DNA of 64,000 nucleotides from Pseudonocardia hierapolitana (GTDB lineage: Bacteria; Actinomycetota; Actinomycetes; Mycobacteriales; Pseudonocardiaceae), in assembly GCF_007994075.1 (NCBI RefSeq), contig NZ_VIWU01000001.1, positions 5,642,001 through 5,706,000 of the forward strand. Reading direction: 5' to 3'. Position 1 is the first letter of the stretch. The number at the start of each line of letters is the position of its first letter. The position numbers and the translations under genes were made by a program. Below the pieces are notes generated by a model. It saw only the letters and a list, made by a program, of their open reading frames with translations, did not search any database and was not told the DNA's origin. Shown here one piece after another: positions 16,038 to 24,672 of this stretch.

Positions 16038-17123
16038 TCAGAGGTCGAGGACGAGCCGGCCGCACCTGGCCCGGGACACGCAGATCATCATCGTCTCTCC
16101 TGCGTCGCGCTCCTCGTCGGTGAGCACCACGTCGCGGTGGTCGACCTCGCCCTCCAGCACGGTGGTCTCGCAGGTCCCGCAGGTCCCCTCCGTGCAGGAC
16201 GACAGCACCGGGACCCCCGCGTTCTCCACGGCCTCGAGGATCGACAGGTGCGCGGGAACGGTCACCGTGACCCCCGAGCCGCGGAGCTCGACCTCGAACT
16301 CGGCGTCGTCCCCCGAGGGGGTGATGACGTTGGTGAACCGCTCGACGTGCAGGGCGCCCGGGGGCCAGGTCCGGCACCGCTCCTCGACGGCGTCGATCAG
16401 GCCGGCCGGCCCGCAGCAGTAGACGAGTGTGGACCGGTCCGGCCCGGCGAGGACGGTTGCGAGATCGAGCATCCCGAGCTGGTCCTCCGGCCGGATCGTC
16501 ACGTGGTCGCCGTAGCCCTCCAGCTCGTCGAGGAACGCCATCGAGGCGCGTTCGCGCCCGCCGTAGTGCAGCTCCCAGCCCGCCCCGGACGCGTGCACCT
16601 GGCTGATCATCGGCAGCAACGGCGTGATGCCGATGCCGCCGGCGATGAAGAGGTAGCGCGGCGATCCCAGGAGTGGGAAGTGGTTGCGCGGCCCGCGCGC
16701 CGTGAGCGTGCAGCCCTCGTGGGCGTGGTCGTGGACCCACCGGGAGCCGCCGCGGCCGTCGGGCTCGCGGAGGACCGCGACCCGCCACGACTTGTCGTTC
16801 TCGACCGGCCCGCACAGGGAGTACTGGCGGGTGAGGCCGCCGGGCAGCACGAGGTCGATGTGGGCGCCCGGTTCCCACGACGGGACGGGATCACCCGACG
16901 GCAGCCCCAGCTCCAGCGACACCACCCCGTCGGACTCGGCCCGCCGGGACACGACCACGACCTCGCCCTCGAACGGATCCGCCACGTCGATCCTCTCCTC
17001 CCGGCCGTCCTCCCCGACGGTAAGGAGCGCGGGGGGACGAGGTAATTCGCGAACGACGGGTCCGCGGCGGGCCGGGAGTCCATGGTCGGCTACGCCATAC
17101 GTCCCGAACCCGGTCGGACGCAC
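16038..17123 (-). CDS. Phthalate-dioxygenase-reductase/VanB-type oxidoreductase (FMN, NAD, 2Fe-2S)
   Basis: An electron-transfer protein that passes electrons from NAD(P)H through flavin and a plant-type 2Fe-2S centre to an oxygenase. Domains in order are a flavin domain (RQYSLCG near residue 116), a nucleotide domain (AGGIGITPLLPM near 160 and YCCGPAGL near 238), and a C-terminal ferredoxin with cysteines in CTEGTCGTC and a fourth in MICVSRA. No Rieske oxygenase alpha subunit lies next to it, so its partner must be elsewhere. The true start may lie some 20-45 residues inside this frame because the first part is poorly conserved. It could serve the iac-like operon at 25-27.6 kb. Confidence 0.88.
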   Translation of the reverse strand: MRPTGFGTYGVADHGLPARRGPVVRELPRPPALLTVGEDGREERIDVADPFEGEVVVVSRRAESDGVVSLELGLPSGDPVPSWEPGAHIDLVLPGGLTRQYSLCGPVENDKSWRVAVLREPDGRGGSRWVHDHAHEGCTLTARGPRNHFPLLGSPRYLFIAGGIGITPLLPMISQVHASGAGWELHYGGRERASMAFLDELEGYGDHVTIRPEDQLGMLDLATVLAGPDRSTLVYCCGPAGLIDAVEERCRTWPPGALHVERFTNVITPSGDDAEFEVELRGSGVTVTVPAHLSILEAVENAGVPVLSSCTEGTCGTCETTVLEGEVDHRDVVLTDEERDAGETMMICVSRARCGRLVLDL

Positions 17124-17249
17124 GGGAATGCGGTGATCGCGCTAGCGGCGGGAAGCATTCGGCGTGGATGTAGGTTCCCGCCGATTCCTGCCGGGACACA
17201 GGGCGCAGAGAGGGAGTAACACCATCCGATCCTCCGACGCAGACACATC

Positions 17250-17594
17250 GTGATCCGTGACTTCGTGGCCCAGCCGTACCCGCTGTTCGCGATCGTCGTC
17301 GTGACCGGACGCATGGAGCCCCACATCGGACGGGTCGTCGGGTGGGAACGTGCCGACGGCGGGCGCGTCCTCGCCCCGGTCCTCACCCTGGGCGCGCGGA
17401 CCTTCGTGCCGGGCGTGGCGGACCACGTCGCTTACGAGGAATCCCGCGAGGAGGCCGAGCGGCGCGCCTCCGTGTTCGTAGCGGCCGCACTCCAGGCCGA
17501 CGAGCAGCTCCGCGACGAGGTACCGCTGCAGCGCGCGCACGCGGGCGAACGCGATGCGTCGAAACCTGCGATCATGCCGCCCGAGGGCCGATGA
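17250..17594 (+). CDS. Hypothetical protein
   Basis: A 114-residue protein that I do not recognise. The first half (VAQPYPLFAIVVVTGRMEPHIGRVVGW, then VLAPVLTLGARTFVPG) looks like a small beta-rich fold, and the second half (ESREEAERRASVFVAAALQADEQL) is a probable helix. No signal peptide or membrane helix is seen. The GTG at 17250 lacks a strong ribosome-binding site. The gene ends 15 bases before the LLM monooxygenase gene on the same strand and may be cotranscribed. It has codon bias like its neighbours, which supports it being real. Confidence 0.5.
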   Translation: MIRDFVAQPYPLFAIVVVTGRMEPHIGRVVGWERADGGRVLAPVLTLGARTFVPGVADHVAYEESREEAERRASVFVAAALQADEQLRDEVPLQRAHAGERDASKPAIMPPEGR

Positions 17595-17609
17595 CGCTGG
17601 AGCGTGACG

Positions 17610-18710
17610 ATGCCGAGGACCATCACCGACGGGAAGGCGTTCAAGCTCGGGCTGTTCTCCGCGAACTGCTCGTCGGGGCTGGCGGTGACCCGCATCCCCG
17701 AGCGCTGGTCGGGCAGCTGGGAGGACAACCTGCGGCTCGCGCGGCTCGCCGACGAGGTCGGCATCGACTTCCTGCTACCCATCGCCCGGTGGATCGGCTA
17801 CGGCGGGGAGACCAACTTCCACGAGGGCGTGCTCGACCCCGTCGCTTCTGCCGCGGCGCTGCTCGCGCACACGCGGCGGATCACCGTGTTCTCGACGATC
17901 CACACCGCGTTCAACCACCCCGTCGTGGCGGCGAAGCAGCTCGCCACGGTGGACCAGATCGGGGAGGGCCGGGCCGGGATCAACATCGTGGCCGGCTGGA
18001 ACGAGCCGGAGTACCGGGCGTTCGGCGTGGAACTGCCGTCCGACCACGATGACCGCTACGCGCTGGCCCAGGAGTGGTGGGAGGTGATCCGGGCGATCTG
18101 GAGCGAACCCGGCTCCTTCGACCACGAGGGCCGGTTCTTCACCCTCCGCGGGGTGGAGGGCATGCCGAAGCCGTTCGACGGCGCGCTGCCCGTTCTCAAT
18201 GCAGGCTCGTCGGCCCAGGGGCGCGGGTTCGCCGCCCGCAACGCCGACTTCGCGTTCACGATCGTCGCAGGTCCGGACGACGGCGCCGAGGTCGTGCGGG
18301 GCATCCGGGAGCGGGCGGAGCGGGAGTACGGCCGCTCGGTGGGCGTCTTCACCCTCGGACACGTGGTGTGCCGGCCCACCCGGCGGGAGGCCGAGGAATA
18401 CCTGCACCACTACGCCGTGGAGAACGCCGACTGGGCGGCCGTGGACAACCTCATGCGGCTGCAGGGCCTGCACGCGCAGTCGTTCACGCCGGAGATGCTC
18501 GCGACGTTCCGGGCCCGGTTCGCGGCCGGCCACGGCAGCTGCCCCCTGATCGGCACGCCCGACGAGGTGGCCGACGAGATCGAGCGGTTCCACCGGGCCG
18601 GGTTCGGTGGCATGACCCTGTCGTTCGTCGACTACGTCGGCGAGCTCGAGTACTTCGCCCAGGAGGTGCTGCCGAGGCTCGAGGCGAAGGGCATCCGCCT
18701 CCCGACGTGA
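17610..18710 (+). CDS. LLM-class flavin-dependent monooxygenase (SfnG/RutA/SsuD-like)
   Basis: A reduced-flavin-dependent monooxygenase of about 366 residues with a TIM-barrel bacterial luciferase fold. Landmarks shared with dimethylsulfone (SfnG) and pyrimidine (RutA) monooxygenases include SWEDNLRLARLADEVGIDF, WIGYGGETNFHEGVLDP, GINIVAGWNEPEYRAFG and the C-terminal PDEVADEIERFHRAGFGG. Such enzymes oxidise C-S, C-N or ring bonds and need a separate flavin reductase. The ATG at 17610 is chosen because GGAG sits eight bases upstream; a GTG at 17604 is too close to it. Substrate is unknown. Confidence 0.85.
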   Translation: MPRTITDGKAFKLGLFSANCSSGLAVTRIPERWSGSWEDNLRLARLADEVGIDFLLPIARWIGYGGETNFHEGVLDPVASAAALLAHTRRITVFSTIHTAFNHPVVAAKQLATVDQIGEGRAGINIVAGWNEPEYRAFGVELPSDHDDRYALAQEWWEVIRAIWSEPGSFDHEGRFFTLRGVEGMPKPFDGALPVLNAGSSAQGRGFAARNADFAFTIVAGPDDGAEVVRGIRERAEREYGRSVGVFTLGHVVCRPTRREAEEYLHHYAVENADWAAVDNLMRLQGLHAQSFTPEMLATFRARFAAGHGSCPLIGTPDEVADEIERFHRAGFGGMTLSFVDYVGELEYFAQEVLPRLEAKGIRLPT

Positions 18711-18711
18711 A

Positions 18712-19113
18712 TCAGCGGCGGTCGACGCCCGCGTCGAGCTGCTCGCGGATGGCGTCCATGTCGATCAGGGACCACATCTGGGCGATCCTGCCGTCCTCGT
18801 AGCGGTAGAACACGTGCTCGACGAACGAGATCCGCCGCCCCGTCGGCGGAATGCCCCTGAAGCTCGCAGCGGGGGTGCAGTCGAACCGGATGCGGCACGC
18901 CACCTGGTCGCCCTGCACCAGGAGCCGTTCGATCGCATAGTGCAGGTCCGGGATCTCCGTCGCGTCGCGACGCAGCAGGTCCTGGAACTCGGCGACGGTC
19001 AGCGTCCGGTCGTTGTGCACGACCGGGTCGTGCACGAACTCGGCGAGGTCACCGAACCGTCGTTCGTCGAGGCATGTGAGGTAGGCGCGATAACGGGCCT
19101 CGAGATCAGCCAC
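18712..19113 (-). CDS. SnoaL-like / NTF2-fold protein (ester cyclase family)
   Basis: A small protein of 133 residues with the NTF2-like alpha+beta barrel. Recognisable elements are YRAYLTCLDERRFGDLAEFV, then HYAIERLLVQGDQVACRIRF, then GRRISFVEHVFYRYEDGRI, typical of the SnoaL/ester cyclase group that includes polyketide cyclases and many proteins of unknown role. The GTG at 19113 follows GAAGGGA. It meets the LLM monooxygenase gene tail to tail, one base apart. Function cannot be told. Confidence 0.75.
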   Translation of the reverse strand: MADLEARYRAYLTCLDERRFGDLAEFVHDPVVHNDRTLTVAEFQDLLRRDATEIPDLHYAIERLLVQGDQVACRIRFDCTPAASFRGIPPTGRRISFVEHVFYRYEDGRIAQMWSLIDMDAIREQLDAGVDRR

Positions 19114-19196
19114 AGACGGGTTCCCTTCACGGCTCTTCCCCGGAGGAGTGTGCACCGCGCGTTCCGAAGTGAACGCGGCAGGGGCGCGCCTCGGCG

Positions 19197-19838
19197 TCAG
19201 GCGGGCGTGAGCGCCTCCAGGACATCGGCGGGAACGACCACGTCGGCCCGCGGCCGCGTCGACTCCACCAGCCGCGCGTTCGGCTCGTCCACCGCGGCCA
19301 CCCATGCCCTGGCCCGGTCCGGTTCCTTGCCGAACGTGATGTGCCGGGCGACGAGCTGGGTGAGGCGCACGTCCGGGCGCGGGTCGCAGAACCACGTCTC
19401 GTCGAGCTGCGCCGCCACCTCGGGCCAGCGTCCCGACTCCACGAGGAGGTAGTTGCCCTCGGTGAGGACGAGCCGGGCGGCGCGGGGCACGGCGATCGCG
19501 CCTGCGAGCGGCTGCTCCAGGTCCCGTTCGAAGGCCGGCGCGTAGATCACGTCCTCGGCGTCGGCGTGGATCCGGCGCAGCAGGGCGACGTAGCCGCCGA
19601 CGTCGAACGTGTCGGGTGCACCCTTCGCGTCGAGGCGCCCGAGCGCGCGCAGGGCGACGTCGGCGAGGTGGAACCCGTCCATCGGCACGTGCGCCACCCG
19701 CTCGGGGTCCAGCTCGCGCAGGAGCGCCTCGACGAGCGTCGACTTGCCGGCGCCGGGGCTGCCGGTGATCCCGAGGACGGCCCGGCCCGGGCCGGCCGCC
19801 AGGGCGGCGGCCCGGGCGACGAGGTCGGCGAGCGTCAC
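19197..19838 (-). CDS. Uridine kinase/FrcK-like P-loop sugar or nucleoside kinase
   Basis: A P-loop kinase of 213 residues in the phosphoribulokinase/uridine kinase superfamily. Walker A is GITGSPGAGKSTLVE near residue 23, followed by MDGFHLAD near 53, KGAPDTFDVGGY near 71, and LTEGNYLLV near 125, the pattern seen in FrcK-like kinases linked to sugar uptake. It starts with GTG at 19838 in a four-base overlap with the upstream isomerase gene, so the two are coupled. It probably phosphorylates a sugar handled by that isomerase. Confidence 0.82.
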   Translation of the reverse strand: MTLADLVARAAALAAGPGRAVLGITGSPGAGKSTLVEALLRELDPERVAHVPMDGFHLADVALRALGRLDAKGAPDTFDVGGYVALLRRIHADAEDVIYAPAFERDLEQPLAGAIAVPRAARLVLTEGNYLLVESGRWPEVAAQLDETWFCDPRPDVRLTQLVARHITFGKEPDRARAWVAAVDEPNARLVESTRPRADVVVPADVLEALTPA

Positions 19839-20701
19839 CGGGGGCGGCTGGCCGCGAGCTGCCCCGCGATGAACGACCGGGCGTGCGCGGCGAGGTCGGC
19901 GCCGTCGGACCACAGGTTGCGCCACACGGCCAGGTCGCTCGACAACCCCGGGGAGACGACGGCCGACGAGAACGACTCGAACGTGATCGGGCCGGTGTAG
20001 CGGATGTCGGCCAGCGCGTGGAAGAACGCGCCGAAGTCGAGGTGCCCCGAGCCGAGGTAGCCGCGGTGGTTCTCGCCGATGTGCACGTAGCCGAGCCGGT
20101 CGCCCACCTCGTACACCGGGCGGACGAGGTCGTCCTCCTCGATGTTCATGTGATAGGTGTCCAGGTGGATCACGACGTTGTCGGCGCCGATGTCGTCGGC
20201 GAGGCGCAGGGCGTCGTGCGCCGTGTTGATCACGTGGGTCTCGTAGCGGTTGCAGATCTCCAGCCCGAGCGTCATGCCTTGCCCGGCGGCCTCGGCGGCC
20301 AGCTCGCGCAGCACCCGCACCACGTTGGCCCGCCCGGCGTCGGACAGGGGTGCCGAGTACTTGCCGAGCGCGCTGTAGAGCGCCCCGGTGAGGATGGTGG
20401 CGCCGAGCTCGCGGGTGGTGGTCAGCGAGTCGACGAGCAGCTGCGCCCCGCGGTCGACGACGGCGGGGTCGGTGCTCGAGACGTCGGCGTCGAACGCGAG
20501 CCCGCGCGAGCACGCCACGCCGATGCCCGCGGCCTGCAGCTCCGCTCGCGCGGCCGCGGTGTCGAGCTGCTTCGCGTCGTGGAGCGACAGCTCCAGCAGG
20601 TCGTAGCCGGCCGTCTTGGTGCGGGCCACCGCCTCGCTCAGAGCGGACGGGCTGGTGTCGCCCACCCACACGAGTGCGTGGACGCCGATCGGGTTGGTCA
20701 C
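19835..20701 (-). CDS. Sugar phosphate isomerase/epimerase (xylose-isomerase-like TIM barrel)
   Basis: A 288-residue TIM-barrel protein of the AP-endonuclease-2/ketose 3-epimerase type. Metal and substrate ligands are visible in GLEICNRYETHVI (Glu near residue 148), VVIHLDTYHMNIEE (Asp and His near 180), YVHIGENHRGYLG (His near 209) and ITFESFSS (Glu near 241), the pattern of D-tagatose/D-psicose 3-epimerases. It probably interconverts ketoses or related sugar acids. It is the middle gene of a kinase-isomerase-aminotransferase run on the minus strand. Confidence 0.87.
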   Translation of the reverse strand: MTNPIGVHALVWVGDTSPSALSEAVARTKTAGYDLLELSLHDAKQLDTAAARAELQAAGIGVACSRGLAFDADVSSTDPAVVDRGAQLLVDSLTTTRELGATILTGALYSALGKYSAPLSDAGRANVVRVLRELAAEAAGQGMTLGLEICNRYETHVINTAHDALRLADDIGADNVVIHLDTYHMNIEEDDLVRPVYEVGDRLGYVHIGENHRGYLGSGHLDFGAFFHALADIRYTGPITFESFSSAVVSPGLSSDLAVWRNLWSDGADLAAHARSFIAGQLAASRPR

Positions 20702-20713
20702 GGATGGATCCTT

Positions 20714-21916
20714 TCAGCTCGGGGTGGCCGGTGTGCCGGTGCGGGACCGCTGGGAAGCGGCTCGCCCGGCGGAGGCGAGGCGGCCTGCGAAGTCGGTGAG
20801 CGCGTCGTGATCGGCGTTGCTGAGGCTGACGCGGAACGTTCCGCGGTCGTCCGGGAGGAAGGCGGTGCCCGGGATGACCAGCGTGTCGTGGTCGACGACG
20901 AGCTCGCTCACGACGTCCTCGGTGGGGCGCCCGGCGAACGGGTGGCGGACCCAGCCGAACAACCCGCCCGCGGAGAGCAGCTCGAAGCCGCCGGGCCGGT
21001 CGACCATCACGGTGGCGAACCGGTGGCGCCGCTCGGCGATCTCGCGGGCCCGCTCCCGCCGCCACTCCTGCGCCATGGTGAGCCCGGCCCATGCGGCCTC
21101 CTGGCCGATCCGCGGGGCGCAGATGGCGACGCAGTCGAGCAGCTTCGTGACCTCCCGGCCCAGATCGGGGGAGGCGACCAGCGCGCCGACGCGGTAGCCC
21201 GGGATGGCGAAGTCCTTGGAGAAGCTGTGCAGGCTGACGACGGTGCGGGCCCATTCCGGGTCGGCGAAGAGCGCGTGCGGCGGCTCATCGGTGTCGCGGA
21301 ACGACCGGTACGTCTCGTCGAGGACCAGTGCGACGTCGTGCCGGGCCGCCACCTCCGCCAGCGCGGCGATCCGCTCCGGCGGCGCGGTGGCGCCGCTCGG
21401 GTTGCCCGGCGTCACCACCACGATGGCCCGGGTCCGCGGGGTGATCAGGGCCTCCGCGGCCTCGGGGGTGGGAACCAGGTCGGGCCCCGGTTCGAGGTAC
21501 ACCGGCACGATCCCGGACATCCGCAGCCACATGTCGTGGTTGAAGTAGTACGGCAGCGTCAGCACCACCTCGTCGCCGGGCGCGGCGAGCGCCGACGCGA
21601 CGAGGCAGAACGCCTGGTTGCAGCCTGCGGTGACGATCACGTGCTCGGCCTGCACCTGCCCGCGGTACGCGGCCGAGAGCTCGGCGGCGAACGCCTCGCG
21701 CAGGTGCGGGAGGCCCGCGATCTCCACGTAGTCCCCGCCGCGCGGGTTCCGGGCGGTCGCGACGACGTGCTCCAGCACCTCGGGGGCGGCCGGGTACTGG
21801 GGCGCAGCCTGGGACAGGTCGAGCAGCTCGCGCTTCCTCGCGCGGCGCTCGACGAGCGCGTGTGCCGCCCCGATCGGGGAGTCCGTCGTCTCGACCGTCC
21901 AGTGGTTCAATCGCAC
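20714..21916 (-). CDS. PLP-dependent class I/II aminotransferase
   Basis: A fold type I aminotransferase of 400 residues. The PLP lysine is in SLHSFSKDFAIPGYRVG near residue 238, the cofactor aspartate/tyrosine region is DVALVLDETYRSF, the phosphate-binding TAGCNQAF loop is near 98, and the substrate carboxylate arginine is in GTFRVSLSN near the C-terminus. It is followed 12 bases later by the isomerase gene and likely forms an operon with it. The amino donor and acceptor are unknown; a role in amino-sugar or amino-acid breakdown fits the neighbours. Confidence 0.88.
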   Translation of the reverse strand: MRLNHWTVETTDSPIGAAHALVERRARKRELLDLSQAAPQYPAAPEVLEHVVATARNPRGGDYVEIAGLPHLREAFAAELSAAYRGQVQAEHVIVTAGCNQAFCLVASALAAPGDEVVLTLPYYFNHDMWLRMSGIVPVYLEPGPDLVPTPEAAEALITPRTRAIVVVTPGNPSGATAPPERIAALAEVAARHDVALVLDETYRSFRDTDEPPHALFADPEWARTVVSLHSFSKDFAIPGYRVGALVASPDLGREVTKLLDCVAICAPRIGQEAAWAGLTMAQEWRRERAREIAERRHRFATVMVDRPGGFELLSAGGLFGWVRHPFAGRPTEDVVSELVVDHDTLVIPGTAFLPDDRGTFRVSLSNADHDALTDFAGRLASAGRAASQRSRTGTPATPS

Positions 21917-22063
21917 GAGGCCATCCCAACAGATCGGCCCCGACAGATCGGCGGTGCCGGGTGCTCACCCCGTGAGCAACCTCAGCGCCCTCACAGGGTG
22001 GCTGTGTCACGGTCGCCTCGACACCGCCCGAGCAGGGCGTCGAACTTCTGGTCTGGAGGAACG

Positions 22064-22978
22064 TTGGCCGTCCGTCGTCGGTCTCACCGTCTTGCCGCGG
22101 TTCTGGCCGTGCTCACGGCGACCGCACTGGTCGCGGCATGCGGCACGCAGGCGCCCGAGGCCACGGACCGCTGTTCGGTGTACAAGCCCGGCTCCGAGGA
22201 GTGCGCGGACGGCCTCGGAGGATCTCCCCAGGACGGCCAGGGCGGCGGGGCGCCCACGCTCGACCGCGAGGTCGGGCGCATCGCCATGTCGGCCGACGGC
22301 AACCAGCACGACAACGACGACTGGGCGTCCGCGCCCATGGCGCTGGCGATCCTCGCGCACGGCAACCTGCAGCCCAACCTCGTGCACTACGACTACAACA
22401 ACCACATCTGGGACTCCTCCGACGAGCACCTGAAGAACATGACCGAGAGCGTGCAGGAGGGCGGCAAGCGCTTCGGCTTCGACATGTCCCGGTTCTTCGA
22501 CGACACCGACCCCGCGCAGCTGGACGCGGGCACGAAGAACCTGGTGGCCGAGATCAACGCCTCGACCCCGGACGACCAGCTCTCGATCGTCCTCGCCGGC
22601 CCCGTCGAGACGGTCTGGATGGCGCTCGACGCAGCCGACCCGGATGCCCGCAAGAACGTCGAATGCATCACCCACGGCGAGGACAGCTTCAACCAGACCC
22701 ACGCGAAGGAAGAGCACGGCGGCCACGACTACGAGGACCTGGTCGACCTCGGCTGCGAGCGCGTCGAGATCCCCGACCAGAACTCCGGCCTCGGCCCGGT
22801 CGACATGGACTTCTGGGACTTCCTCACCGACAGCGGCGACGACAACTGGGAGTGGCTGCACTCCCGCCTCGACGTGGTCGGCAACGGCGACGTCTCCGAC
22901 GCGGGCATGGTCTTCTACGTGATCACCGACGAGAAGGACGCCGACCGCTCCGACGTGAAGGACTACCTCGAGAAGTAG
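22064..22978 (+). CDS. Secreted lipoprotein with a nucleoside-hydrolase-like domain
   Basis: A 304-residue lipoprotein. The N-terminus (LAVRRRSHRLAAVLAVLTAT, then LVAACG with Cys26) is a signal peptide and lipobox. After a short linker the mature domain begins RIAMSADGNQHDNDDWASAP; the Asp cluster NxxDNDDW resembles the calcium-binding DxDxDD motif of inosine-uridine nucleoside hydrolases, and NASTPDDQLSIVLAGPVETV resembles their second conserved block. It is strikingly acidic. The TTG at 22064 follows GGAGGA by three bases, which is short but the best available. A role in releasing sugars from external nucleosides is possible but not shown. Confidence 0.65.
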   Translation: MAVRRRSHRLAAVLAVLTATALVAACGTQAPEATDRCSVYKPGSEECADGLGGSPQDGQGGGAPTLDREVGRIAMSADGNQHDNDDWASAPMALAILAHGNLQPNLVHYDYNNHIWDSSDEHLKNMTESVQEGGKRFGFDMSRFFDDTDPAQLDAGTKNLVAEINASTPDDQLSIVLAGPVETVWMALDAADPDARKNVECITHGEDSFNQTHAKEEHGGHDYEDLVDLGCERVEIPDQNSGLGPVDMDFWDFLTDSGDDNWEWLHSRLDVVGNGDVSDAGMVFYVITDEKDADRSDVKDYLEK

Positions 22979-23061
22979 TCCCCCGAGGGGCTCTCGGCGG
23001 GGGCTCGGCCGCGGTCCTCGCGCTCATATGAGCACGACCGCGCACAGTTTGCCGACTTTCC

Positions 23062-23090
23062 TTGACCGGGCACGGCTGGGCGCCAACAAT
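23062..23090 (+). promoter_or_regulatory. Candidate housekeeping promoter for the polyol dehydrogenase gene
   Basis: TTGACC (23062-23067) and AACAAT (23085-23090) are separated by 17 bases in an unusually AT-rich patch of the gap, fitting a vegetative sigma promoter. It points toward the short leader frame and the dehydrogenase gene. Confidence 0.4.
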
Positions 23091-23115
23091 CCGAGCCGAG
23101 CTAGCCGAGGTGCCG

Positions 23116-23187
23116 ATGGAGATCCTGGAGTTCATGTTCGTCGCCGGGTTCGGACGAGTGCGCGGCCCGCTGGGGGCGGTCACGTGA
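23116..23187 (+). CDS. Possible leader peptide coupled to the polyol dehydrogenase gene
   Basis: A 23-codon frame, ATG at 23116 preceded by GAGGTG, whose TGA overlaps the GTG start of the dehydrogenase gene (GTGA, 23184-23187). The encoded peptide begins MEILEFMFVAGFGRVRG. The close coupling and the start context suggest it may be translated to feed ribosomes to the next gene. It may equally be a chance frame. Confidence 0.3.
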   Translation: MEILEFMFVAGFGRVRGPLGAVT

Positions 23188-24653
23188 CCGCGCTGGGGGC
23201 TGCGGCCCTGTCGTCGCTCGGTCCCGAGGTCGTGGTCCCCTCGTACGACCGCACGGCCGTCCGCGCCGGGATCGTGCACTTCGGCGTGGGCGCGTTCCAC
23301 CGCGCCCACCAGGCGATGTACCTCGATCGCCTCATGAACGAGGGCAAGGCGCTCGACTGGGGCATCTGCGGTGTCGGCGTGCTGCCCGGCGACCGGAGGA
23401 TGCGGGACGCGCTGGCGGCGCAGGACCACCTGTACACGCTGGTGATCAAGCACGCCGACGGCACGTTCGAGCCGCGGGTCGTCGGATCGATCGTGGACTA
23501 CCTCTTCGCGCCGGACGACCCGGATGCGGTGATCGAGAAGCTGGCCGACGAGGCCACGCGCATCGTCTCGCTGACCGTCACCGAGGGCGGCTACAACTTC
23601 AACGCCGTGACCGGCGAGTTCGACCCGACCAACCCGGACGTGGTGCACGACCTGCAGCCCGGTGCGGCGCCCCGGACCACGTTCGGGCTCATCGTCGAGG
23701 GGCTCGTCCGGCGCCGGGAGCGGGGCCTGCCGCCGTTCACCGTGCTGTCCTGCGACAACATCCAGGGCAACGGGGACGCGGCGCGCAAGAGCTTCGGCGC
23801 GTTCGCGGCACTGCGCGATCCCGGGCTCGGCAGGTGGGTGCAGGAGAACGTCGCGTTCCCCAACTGCATGGTCGACCGCATCACGCCGGTGACCACCGAC
23901 GACGACCGGGCCGAGATCGCGCGCCGGTTCGGCGTCGAGGATCGCTGGCCGGTGGTCTGCGAGCCCTTCACGCAGTGGGTGCTGGAGGACTCGTTCCCGC
24001 TGGGGCGCCCGCGGTTCGAGGACGTGGGCGTGCAGCTCGTCGCGGACGTCGAGCCGTACGAGCTGATGAAGCTGCGCCTGCTCAACGCCAGCCACCAGGC
24101 GCTGTGCTACTTCGGCTACCTCGCGGGCCACCGGCTCGTGCACGACGTGTGCCAGGACCCCCTGTTCGCGAACTTCCTGCTCGCGTACATGGACCGCGAG
24201 GCGACGCCGACCCTGGAGCCGGTCCCCGGTGTCGACCTCGGGGAGTACAAGCCCAACCTGATCGCCCGGTTCTCCAACCCGCACGTCCGCGACACCGTCG
24301 CACGGCTGTGCGCGGAGAGCTCCGACCGCATCCCGAAGTGGCTGCTACCGGTCATCCGGCACAACCTGGCCCACGACGGCGAGATCAGCCGCTCCGCGGC
24401 CGTGGTGGCGAGCTGGGCCCGCTACGCCGAGGGCGTCGACGAGGAGGGGCGGCCCATCGAGGTCGTCGACCGGCTCGCCGACCGGCTCACCGCGTCCGCC
24501 CGCCGCCAGCGGGCCGACCGGCTCGCCTTCCTCGCCGACCGCGAGGTGTTCGGCGACCTGGTCGACGACGAGCGCTTCACCAGCGTCTACCGCCAGCACC
24601 TCGACTCGCTGTACGAGATCGGTGCCCGGGCGACGCTGGAGAAGCTGGTCTGA
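23184..24653 (+). CDS. Mannitol dehydrogenase family protein (mannitol/fructuronate-type polyol dehydrogenase)
   Basis: A long-chain polyol dehydrogenase of 489 residues that oxidises mannitol, arabinitol, sorbitol or reduces fructuronate with NAD(H). The N-terminal Rossmann part carries IVHFGVGAFHRAHQ near residue 29, and the catalytic domain has MKLRLLNASHQALCYFGYLAGH near 295 with the essential Lys, Asn and His. Length matches the family. The GTG at 23184 is preceded by GGGGGCGG; an upstream in-frame ATG at 23028 would add 52 non-conserved residues. Neighbouring kinase and isomerase genes suggest a sugar-polyol route. Confidence 0.9.
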   Translation: MTALGAAALSSLGPEVVVPSYDRTAVRAGIVHFGVGAFHRAHQAMYLDRLMNEGKALDWGICGVGVLPGDRRMRDALAAQDHLYTLVIKHADGTFEPRVVGSIVDYLFAPDDPDAVIEKLADEATRIVSLTVTEGGYNFNAVTGEFDPTNPDVVHDLQPGAAPRTTFGLIVEGLVRRRERGLPPFTVLSCDNIQGNGDAARKSFGAFAALRDPGLGRWVQENVAFPNCMVDRITPVTTDDDRAEIARRFGVEDRWPVVCEPFTQWVLEDSFPLGRPRFEDVGVQLVADVEPYELMKLRLLNASHQALCYFGYLAGHRLVHDVCQDPLFANFLLAYMDREATPTLEPVPGVDLGEYKPNLIARFSNPHVRDTVARLCAESSDRIPKWLLPVIRHNLAHDGEISRSAAVVASWARYAEGVDEEGRPIEVVDRLADRLTASARRQRADRLAFLADREVFGDLVDDERFTSVYRQHLDSLYEIGARATLEKLV

Positions 24654-24672
24654 CCCGGCGGCCTTCGGGAGG

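Noticed and set aside
22005..22011. TGTCACG upstream of the nucleoside-hydrolase-like lipoprotein
   Set aside because: After 16 bases the sequence is CCGAG, not KGTCC, so the second box of the regulon motif is absent.
22980..23004. Imperfect GC hairpin just after the nucleoside-hydrolase-like gene
   Set aside because: The stem needs a bulge and there is no U-run, so I do not call it a terminator.
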